Shown piece after piece: positions 8,680-15,365 of a DNA stretch of 33,013 bases. This DNA comes from SCQX01 sp035720945. GTDB lineage: Bacteria > Pseudomonadota > Gammaproteobacteria > Burkholderiales > Burkholderiaceae_B. Location: contig DASTNK010000061.1 of the NCBI GenBank assembly GCA_035720945.1, forward strand, positions 1 through 33,013, written 5' to 3'. The notes under the pieces were generated by a model. It did no database searches and had not been told where the DNA came from. It worked only from the letters and a program-made list of their open reading frames with translations. A program made the position numbers and the translations under genes. Position 1 is the first letter of the stretch; each line of letters starts with the position of its first letter.

Positions 8680-10071
8680 ATGCCCGCCACCCCACCCGAA
8701 TCCGTCTTCAAGGCCTACGACATACGCGGCATCGTGCCATCACAGATAGATGCCGGCTTCGCCGCGCGGCTCGGCCGTGTCCTGGGCCGAATGGCCCGCG
8801 AACAAGGCATCGAGGCACTGGTCGTGGGCCGCGATGGACGGCTAAGCAGCCCGTCGCTGGCTTCGGGGCTGGTCGACGGCCTGCTGGCCGAGGGCGTGGA
8901 TGCCATCGACATCGGCCTGGTGCCCACACCCGTGGTGTACTTCGCCGCGCATGTGCTGGAAACCGGATCCGGCGTGGCCATCACCGGCAGCCACAACCCG
9001 GCGGACTATAACGGGTTCAAACTGATGCTGGGCGGTCGGACGCTCCACGGCGATGACATCACGACCATCGGCCGCGCCATGTCGGCGACGCCGGCGGATC
9101 ACCGCCCCCCCGCGCGCGCCGGCACTCGGCGCGGTCTCGACATCCTGGACGCCTACGTATCACGGATATGTCAGGACGTGAAGCTCGCGCGCCCCATGAA
9201 GATCGCCATCGATTGCGGCAACGGCGCCGGCGGGGTGGTAGCCGCGCGGCTGTTCGAAACCCTGGGCTGTCAGGTGGACCGCCTGTTCTGCGACGTGGAT
9301 GGCCGTTTCCCCAATCATCATCCCGACCCCTCGGTTCCCGGGAATCTGCGCGACCTCCAGGCCCACTTGGCGAGCAGCGATTGCGAACTGGGGCTGGCGT
9401 TCGACGGCGATGCTGATCGCCTGGGCGTGGTGGCGCGCGATGGCGAGATCATCTGGCCTGATCGGCAATTGATCCTGTTCGCCCGCGACGTGTTGAGCCG
9501 ACATCCTGGGGCCACCATCATTTACGACGTCAAGTGCAGCCGCCATGTGGGGCGTGAGATCGAAGCGTCGGGCGGCCATGCGCTGATGTGGAGAACCGGC
9601 CATTCCGTGATGAAAGCCAAGCTGGCTGAAACCGGCTCGCCGCTGGCGGGCGAACTCAGTGGGCACATCTTCTTCAAGGACCGATGGTATGGCTTCGACG
9701 ATGGGCTGTATGTGGGCGCGCGCCTGCTGGAAATCCTGTCGCGCACGCCCGACGCGTCGACCACGCTGCGTGGCCTGCCGGTGGGCATTGCCACACCGGA
9801 GCTGAAAATCGCCGTGCCCGAGGGGGAACAGCACACGCTAGTCGCCCGATTGCGCACCGAAGCGGCGTTCCCTTCCGCCACCGGAATCGTGGCCATCGAC
9901 GGCGTGCGCGCCGAATACCCCGACGGCTTCGGCCTGGCGCGCGCCTCGAACACCACACCCGCCATCACACTGCGGTTCGAAGGCGACACGCCCCAGGCGT
10001 TGACGCGTATCCAGGATGAATTCCGCCTTGCGCTGAGCCGACTCGCACCCAATGCCACGCTACCGTTCTGA
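8680..10071 (+). CDS. Phosphomannomutase/phosphoglucomutase (AlgC-like)
   Basis: A 463-residue alpha-D-phosphohexomutase that interconverts hexose 1- and 6-phosphates and supplies precursors for LPS, exopolysaccharide and nucleotide sugars. The active-site phosphoserine is Ser104 in ITGSHNP. The Mg2+ loop is FDGDADRLG (Asp242, Asp244, Asp246), the sugar-binding loop is GELSGH and the phosphate-binding loop is RASNTTP. The open frame continues far upstream, but conservation starts at KAYDIRG, and the ATG at 8680 has AAGGA five bases before it. It could feed the glycan cluster 5 kb away, though it is separated from it by the MocR-TauA island and is divergent to the preceding gene. The divergent gap (8527-8679) contains only a weak GATAAT-like -10 box. 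Confidence 0.94.
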   Translation: MPATPPESVFKAYDIRGIVPSQIDAGFAARLGRVLGRMAREQGIEALVVGRDGRLSSPSLASGLVDGLLAEGVDAIDIGLVPTPVVYFAAHVLETGSGVAITGSHNPADYNGFKLMLGGRTLHGDDITTIGRAMSATPADHRPPARAGTRRGLDILDAYVSRICQDVKLARPMKIAIDCGNGAGGVVAARLFETLGCQVDRLFCDVDGRFPNHHPDPSVPGNLRDLQAHLASSDCELGLAFDGDADRLGVVARDGEIIWPDRQLILFARDVLSRHPGATIIYDVKCSRHVGREIEASGGHALMWRTGHSVMKAKLAETGSPLAGELSGHIFFKDRWYGFDDGLYVGARLLEILSRTPDASTTLRGLPVGIATPELKIAVPEGEQHTLVARLRTEAAFPSATGIVAIDGVRAEYPDGFGLARASNTTPAITLRFEGDTPQALTRIQDEFRLALSRLAPNATLPF

Positions 10072-10158
10072 TGCTGGCCGAGGCAGCCCGCGCACAGTCC
10101 ATGGAATTCCCCCCGCCTGGAAACGGCGCCGATTTGCGCGAATAATGGTTACCCGACT

Positions 10159-11661
10159 TCAGGCTACCTCACGCCTTATTTCTTGCGCAATGATTCGGAC
10201 CCCGCCCTCTATACGATCGGCTTCAATGGATGAATAGCCGATTCGCATATGATTGCCGGGCTGTTCATTTCCGGCAAAAAACACGTCACCAGGCTCGACA
10301 ACGACCCCTTTGACGTACAGGTTTCGGGCAAGCTTACGAGCATCCAGATTTTCAGGCCCTGTCACCCACAATGCCGACCCGCCCTGCGCGGGAACCAGCA
10401 TCAGCCCGGGGATGTGCTCAGCCAAAGCCAACCTCAACGCAGTTGCACGCTGCTTATACACGATGTTCAGCCGCCTCACGAACGCTTCGTGGTACCCATG
10501 CGCAATAAAACTGGCCGCCGACCGTTGATTATTTGTTGGCACGTGTCGCATCATCAACCGACGCAACGCTCTCAACTCGCGTATGAGATCCGCTGGCGCC
10601 ACGACGAAGCCCAGCCGCAGGCCATGAGCCAATGTCTTCGAAAGACTGCCAACATAAATGACACGCTCTGCCGAATCCAGGCTCTTCAGCGCAGGGGAGG
10701 GGCGACCCGAAAAATTCAACTCGCTTTCATGATCGTCTTCGATGATGACAAAATCATCGCGCGCTGCATGTGCCAGCAGCATATGGCGCCGCTCCAGCGA
10801 CATCGTGACGGTGGTCGGGCATTGATGACTGGGAGTGACGTAAACGTAGTCACAATCTGACAAAGCGGGTCCAGAAACAAGGCCCTCTCCATCAACGTCG
10901 AGAAACCGCACGTCTCTGGATCGAAGAGAAAAATTATTGCGCGCATCGGGATAGCCGGGATTCTCCATGCCAACCACGGTTTTTGAGTCGATCAACAACT
11001 CGGACAATAGGAAGGTCGCTTGCTGCGCACCGGTGGTGACCAGGATTTCGTCTTGCTCCACCCAAATACCGCGCGCGGGCAGCAAACGCCGCTGGATCTG
11101 CTCAATGAGCAGTTCGTCGTCACGATCGAGGTGATCAGGCGCCCAGTGTCGCAATACGCGCGGCTGCAGGGTCTCAAGCACGCATTCCCGCCATTGAAGC
11201 GTGGGGAACAGGCTGGCATCAAACTGCCCATAGATGAACGGGTATGGCTGATTCTGCCAATCGACCGGTTTTTCTATGTTCTGTTGCCGCGATGGCGTGA
11301 ACATCAGCCGCCTTCCCCAGGCGACGCGCTCCCGCCCCGCGCTGTCGGTTTGCGGCTTCCGGACGTCGGGCTGAATGGATTGACCTTCCCCGGCCACGAT
11401 GTAGCCGCTGCGCGGATGGCCAACCACAATCCCACTTTCCGTCAATGCTTGTAATGCCGCCATCGCGGTGGTGCGCGACAGGCCAAGTTTTTGCGCCAGA
11501 AACCGGCTGGATGGCAGCGCCTCACCGGGCAGAATGAAACCCTCGATCACCGCGTGCATGAGCGTGTCGCGCAGTTGCCCCTGCAAGGTATTGGTTTGCG
11601 TTTTGAATCGCGCAAAAAGCTCAGACCACATTAGATCGTTGGTGCGAGTGGATTGTTTCAT
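10159..11661 (-). CDS. MocR-type transcriptional regulator (GntR HTH plus aminotransferase-fold domain)
   Basis: A 500-residue regulator. The N-terminal winged helix-turn-helix is at about 25-90 (LRDTLMHAVIEGFILPGEAL, then SSRFLAQKLGLSRTTAMAAL). From about 140 the chain is a fold-type I aminotransferase domain: TTGAQQA (209-215), the Asp block IIEDDHESE (307-315) and the PLP lysine Lys342 in YVGSLSKTLAHGLRLGF. MocR proteins sense PLP, alone or with an amine, and usually control a divergent metabolic operon; TauR and GabR are known examples. The ATG at 11661 was chosen because the longer open frame runs back through the divergent promoter region. It is divergent from the HpsN-like gene by 122 bases and probably controls it. 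Codon use and GC look lower than in the flanking genes. Confidence 0.93.
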   Translation of the reverse strand: MKQSTRTNDLMWSELFARFKTQTNTLQGQLRDTLMHAVIEGFILPGEALPSSRFLAQKLGLSRTTAMAALQALTESGIVVGHPRSGYIVAGEGQSIQPDVRKPQTDSAGRERVAWGRRLMFTPSRQQNIEKPVDWQNQPYPFIYGQFDASLFPTLQWRECVLETLQPRVLRHWAPDHLDRDDELLIEQIQRRLLPARGIWVEQDEILVTTGAQQATFLLSELLIDSKTVVGMENPGYPDARNNFSLRSRDVRFLDVDGEGLVSGPALSDCDYVYVTPSHQCPTTVTMSLERRHMLLAHAARDDFVIIEDDHESELNFSGRPSPALKSLDSAERVIYVGSLSKTLAHGLRLGFVVAPADLIRELRALRRLMMRHVPTNNQRSAASFIAHGYHEAFVRRLNIVYKQRATALRLALAEHIPGLMLVPAQGGSALWVTGPENLDARKLARNLYVKGVVVEPGDVFFAGNEQPGNHMRIGYSSIEADRIEGGVRIIAQEIRREVA

Positions 11662-11713
11662 CAGCGGTGCGCACGTCCGAAAAAGCGGGAAATTTCTGGC
11701 CTTATTGGTTGAT

Positions 11714-11753
11714 CGTATCTGGTATGACGGCAAATATCCACCGTCACGTATCA
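11714..11753 (+). promoter_or_regulatory. Candidate MocR operator: direct repeats of CGTATC 34 bases apart
   Basis: CGTATC occurs at 11714-11719 and again at 11748-11753, about three helical turns apart, in the divergent gap between the MocR gene and the HpsN-like gene. TGGTAT (11720-11725), the complement of the ATACCA element known from GabR sites, lies next to the first copy. Dimeric MocR regulators often bind spaced direct repeats. The match is short, so this is suggestive only. No clear -35/-10 pair was identified in the gap. Confidence 0.3.
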
Positions 11754-11783
11754 TTTTCTCCATCAAGCAGACAGGAGACAAAC

Positions 11784-13094
11784 GTGCGCTACATCAAGTC
11801 GGCGGCAAATCAAAAAGCCGAGGCCGAGAACCGGACAATCCGCCAGCAAGTGGAAACCATGCTGTCCGACATAGAAAAACGCCGCGAACAGGCGGTAATC
11901 GACTATGCGCGCCAGTTGGATGGCTGGGAGGACAAGTTTGTTCTTTCGCGCTCAAAGCTCGCGACACTTATCCAGGAAGTTCCCGATCAACTCAAGCAGG
12001 ACATCCATTTCGCGCACAGACAGGTCACGCGGTTCGCACAGGCCCAACGCGACAGCCTGTCAGGATTTGAAATGGAAACCGAACCGGGCGTGCGATTGGG
12101 CCAGCGAATCGTTCCCGTGTCAGCCGCGGGATGCTATGTCCCCGGAGGCAGGTACGCACACGTGGCATCCGCCATCATGAGCGTGGCGACTGCCAAGATC
12201 GCGGGGGTGCAAGGCGTCGTGGCAAGTTCACCCCCGCGGGGCCACAGCATAAACCCAGCCACGGCTTATGCCATGGAAATCTCGGGGGCCGACATCATTC
12301 TTGAAATGGGCGGGGTGCAGGCTGTGGCAACCATGGCTTATGGCCTGTTCGACTGTCCGCAGGCCGATATCATCGTCGGCCCGGGCAACGCTTACGTCGC
12401 GGAAGCCAAACGAATCCTGTTTGGAAAAGTGGGGATCGATGTCTTTGCCGGACCAACGGAATCGGCCGTCATCGCGGACGAATCCGCGGACCCCATGACC
12501 ATCGCCATCGACCTCGCTTCCCAGGCTGAACATGGAACCAACTCACCGGTCTGGTTGTTCACCACGTCCGAATCCATCGGTGAGGCCGTCTCCCGGCTGA
12601 TGCCCAAGGTCGCGGGGGACATGCCCAACGCCAGTGTCGTCAATACAGCGTGGCACGATCACGGGGTGATCGTGTTGTGCGAGTCACGCGAAGAAATGGC
12701 GAAGGTGAGCGACCAATACGCGCCGGAGCACGTGCAAGTCTTGGCCGACGATCTCCCGTGGTGGAAAGAAAATCTGCGCAACTACGGGTCGCTGTTCCTG
12801 GGTGAAGGAAGCACGGTCAGCCACGGGGACAAGTGCTCAGGCACGAACCATATTCTTCCCACCAGCGGGGCAGGACGATATAGCGGGGGCCTGAATGTCC
12901 AGAAATTTCTCAAGGTACTGACATACCAGGAATTGTCGCCCGAAGCCAACAAGGCGTTCAGCGCCGTAGGGTCACGCCTGTCCCGGGCGGAAGGCATGGA
13001 GGGGCATGCCCGGGCGTGCGACTGGCGCCTGCACAAGTATTACCCGGATACTCGCTGGGACTTCGATGTCTACAAACAAGAACGCTACGTCTGA
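11784..13094 (+). CDS. Histidinol dehydrogenase-like enzyme, HpsN (sulfopropanediol 3-dehydrogenase) type
   Basis: A 436-residue zinc- and NAD-dependent four-electron dehydrogenase of the HisD fold, which oxidises a primary alcohol to a carboxylate. All catalytic features are kept: zinc ligands Gln247 and His250 (SQAEHG), Asp349 (SHGDKCSGTNH) and His408 (EGMEGHARA), and the catalytic pair Glu315-His316 (YAPEHVQV). It is not part of a his operon, and the extended C-terminus after the last His (about 28 residues) is typical of HisD paralogues such as HpsN, which turns 2,3-dihydroxypropane-1-sulfonate into sulfolactate. The GTG start at 11784 is set by AGGAG six bases upstream. The neighbouring tauA-like gene supports a sulfonate or similar substrate, but a different alcohol remains possible. 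Confidence 0.88.
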   Translation: MRYIKSAANQKAEAENRTIRQQVETMLSDIEKRREQAVIDYARQLDGWEDKFVLSRSKLATLIQEVPDQLKQDIHFAHRQVTRFAQAQRDSLSGFEMETEPGVRLGQRIVPVSAAGCYVPGGRYAHVASAIMSVATAKIAGVQGVVASSPPRGHSINPATAYAMEISGADIILEMGGVQAVATMAYGLFDCPQADIIVGPGNAYVAEAKRILFGKVGIDVFAGPTESAVIADESADPMTIAIDLASQAEHGTNSPVWLFTTSESIGEAVSRLMPKVAGDMPNASVVNTAWHDHGVIVLCESREEMAKVSDQYAPEHVQVLADDLPWWKENLRNYGSLFLGEGSTVSHGDKCSGTNHILPTSGAGRYSGGLNVQKFLKVLTYQELSPEANKAFSAVGSRLSRAEGMEGHARACDWRLHKYYPDTRWDFDVYKQERYV

Positions 13095-13109
13095 TCTGGC
13101 TGATTCGCC

Positions 13110-14303
13110 ATGGAAAAATTCCGCAAATCCTTTACCCAGCAGGAACCGATTCCAGAATCCGGGATCAGTCGCGCCGTCGAAGTCATGCGCAGTGGCCGAC
13201 TCCACCGCTATAACGTCAACGAAGGGGAAAAATCCGAAGCAACCATCCTGGAAGAAAAATTCGCCCACTATCTTGGCGTGCGTTTCTGCCTGGCGTGCGC
13301 TTCGGGCGGCTACGCCCTGACAACAGCATTGCGCGCGTTCGGCATCAAGGCCAACGAGCCGGTTCTTACCAACGCATTGACACTTTCACCCGTACCCGGC
13401 GCCATACATTCGGCAGGGGCCCATGCGGTACTTGTGGACACCACAGAGCAGCTTGTTCTGGATCTGGACGATCTGGACAGGAAGCTTGCGTCAACCTCGG
13501 CAAGACTCGTTCTGGTCTCGCACATGAGGGGGCACATCGTGGATATGGATGCATTGTGCGCCATCCTCGCCAGACACGGCGCCGCCCTCATAGAGGACTG
13601 CGCACACACGATGGGAGCATCCTGGAACGGCCGCCCCAGTGGCACTTTTGGCATCGCCGCTTGTTTCAGCAGCCAGACATACAAACACATCAACTCTGGA
13701 GAAGGCGGATTTCTCACCAGCAATGACCCCGGCCTGATGGCGCGCGCGATCATACTGTCGGGTTCCTACATGTTCTACGATCATCACACTGCGGGCCCCG
13801 CACCGGAGGCGTACCAGGAAACACGCATGGTGACGCCAAATTGCTCGGGCCGCATGGACAATCTCAGGGCATCCATACTGATACCTCAACTGGAAGCGCT
13901 GGACGATCGGGTTGAACAATGGAATATCCGGTATCGCGCGCTCGAGGCGGGACTGATTGACGTCCCCGGATTGAAACTCCCCTGCAGATCGCCGAAAGAA
14001 CATTACGTTGGAAGCTCCATACAGTTCCTCATACCCGGAATCACCGCACAAAAAGCCGAAGAACTCCTTGCCATCTGCCAGCGACAAGGGGTGGTGCTCA
14101 AATGGTTTGGCGCACCCGAGCCCCGGGGCTACACCAGCCACTACGCAAGCTGGCGCTATCTGACCCCACAAACCCTTCCCCGCACAGACCAGGTTCTGAA
14201 CAGCCTGTTCGACATGCGCATCCCTCTTACTTTCAGCGTGGAGGATTGCCATCTTCTCGGAAATATCATTCGGAACGTAGTCAAAGCCCTGCATCACTCA
14301 TAA
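13110..14303 (+). CDS. DegT/DnrJ/EryC1/ArnB-family PLP aminotransferase
   Basis: A 397-residue fold-type I aminotransferase of the family that usually acts on keto-sugar nucleotides. The PLP lysine is Lys192 in SSQTYKHINSGEGGF, Asp163 in LIEDCAHTMGA pairs with the pyridine nitrogen, and the later family block NCSGRMDNLRASI is present. It starts 15 bases after the HpsN-like stop, so the two are co-transcribed; the ribosome-binding site is weak, consistent with coupling. Its substrate is unknown. In this context it may aminate a carbonyl compound made by the dehydrogenase rather than a nucleotide sugar. The alternative is that it belongs functionally to the nearby glycan cluster, but it is on the opposite strand and sits inside the MocR-controlled set. 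Confidence 0.9.
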   Translation: MEKFRKSFTQQEPIPESGISRAVEVMRSGRLHRYNVNEGEKSEATILEEKFAHYLGVRFCLACASGGYALTTALRAFGIKANEPVLTNALTLSPVPGAIHSAGAHAVLVDTTEQLVLDLDDLDRKLASTSARLVLVSHMRGHIVDMDALCAILARHGAALIEDCAHTMGASWNGRPSGTFGIAACFSSQTYKHINSGEGGFLTSNDPGLMARAIILSGSYMFYDHHTAGPAPEAYQETRMVTPNCSGRMDNLRASILIPQLEALDDRVEQWNIRYRALEAGLIDVPGLKLPCRSPKEHYVGSSIQFLIPGITAQKAEELLAICQRQGVVLKWFGAPEPRGYTSHYASWRYLTPQTLPRTDQVLNSLFDMRIPLTFSVEDCHLLGNIIRNVVKALHHS

Positions 14304-14326
14304 CATGGCATCGCCAGGAGACAACC

Positions 14327-15307
14327 ATGAACAGGTATATAAAGATCATCGCCGCATTGGGCGTGACGGTCGGGATCAGCACCGTCGCCCACGCTGAAAA
14401 ACTCATCATCGGGACCTTTGGCGATCCCACGCCCGCTCAGGCCGCCATCGCCCAAGGGAAGTTCGCCAAAGCCACGGGATGGAACATCGAGTGGCGAAAA
14501 TTCGAGTCAGGCGCCAGTGTGATTTCGGCAATGGCTTCGGGGGATGTGCAGATTTCAGAGCTGGGATCCTCCCCCCTGGCGATCGCCACCAGCCAGGGGC
14601 TGGATCTCAAGTTGTTCCTGGTCTCGTTTCTTATCAACACATCGGAATCGTTGATTGTCCGAAACGGGACCGGCATAGACAAGCCAGCGGATCTCAAGGG
14701 CAAGGTCATCGGCGTGCCGATAGGCTCGACCTCGCAGTTGTCCCTGACGGGGGCGTTGAAACATTGGGGCATCAGCGAAAACCAAGTCCGCATCCTGGGA
14801 ATGACACCACAACAAATCAATGCGGCCTGGGCGCGGAAAGACATTGATGCCGCTTTCGTCTGGAACCCGGTTCAAAGCGAGCTTCTGAAAAACGGCAAGC
14901 GCCTGGTATCGGCCGGCCAGGTGGCGAAGTGGGGCTATCCAACATTCAACGGGTGGGTCGCAAGCTCCACATTCGTGGCCAAGCATCCCAAAGGCGTGGC
15001 TGCGTTCGCAAAAGCAATGAATGAGGCAAACGCCGCCTACCTGGACAACAAGTCGAAGTGGACGGCTGATTCAGAAACTGTGAAGCAAATAGCCAAGCGA
15101 ACGGGTGCGCAGCCAGCGCAGGTTCCGTCGATTCTACAGGGCTTCACCTTCCTGACGGCTTCGGAACAAACAGCCTGGCTGAGCACTCACGCTGCTGACG
15201 CCTTGAAGAAGACCGCGATCTTTCTGAAAAAGAACCATCGAATCGACACCGTGAAAAACAATTACGGTGAATTCGTGGACACCGCCGTGGCCAAATCCGT
15301 TCAGTGA
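14327..15307 (+). CDS. TauA-like periplasmic sulfonate-binding protein
   Basis: A 326-residue solute-binding protein of a taurine/sulfonate-type ABC importer. The signal peptide is clear, with cleavage expected after Ala23 (STVAHA|EK). The mature protein follows the TauA pattern closely: IEWRKFESGASVISAMASGD, ELGSSPLAIATSQG, ALKHWGIS and NAAWARKDIDAAFVWNP. The ATG at 14327 follows CCAGGAG. It lies 23 bases after the aminotransferase stop and ends the operon. No TauB ATPase or TauC permease gene follows; the next gene is convergent. The protein must therefore use transport subunits encoded elsewhere or the operon has lost them. The ligand could be taurine, another sulfonate or a related small anion. 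Confidence 0.93.
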   Translation: MNRYIKIIAALGVTVGISTVAHAEKLIIGTFGDPTPAQAAIAQGKFAKATGWNIEWRKFESGASVISAMASGDVQISELGSSPLAIATSQGLDLKLFLVSFLINTSESLIVRNGTGIDKPADLKGKVIGVPIGSTSQLSLTGALKHWGISENQVRILGMTPQQINAAWARKDIDAAFVWNPVQSELLKNGKRLVSAGQVAKWGYPTFNGWVASSTFVAKHPKGVAAFAKAMNEANAAYLDNKSKWTADSETVKQIAKRTGAQPAQVPSILQGFTFLTASEQTAWLSTHAADALKKTAIFLKKNHRIDTVKNNYGEFVDTAVAKSVQ

Positions 15308-15365
15308 CGCGTTGCCACTGGCAAGACTGCGCCTCGCCAGGCAAGGCACCAAAGCTTCGAGCAGG

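Noticed and set aside
15308..15365. Terminator between tauA-like gene and the GT fusion
   Set aside because: Only a five-base TTGCC/GGCAA hairpin is visible, too weak to call.
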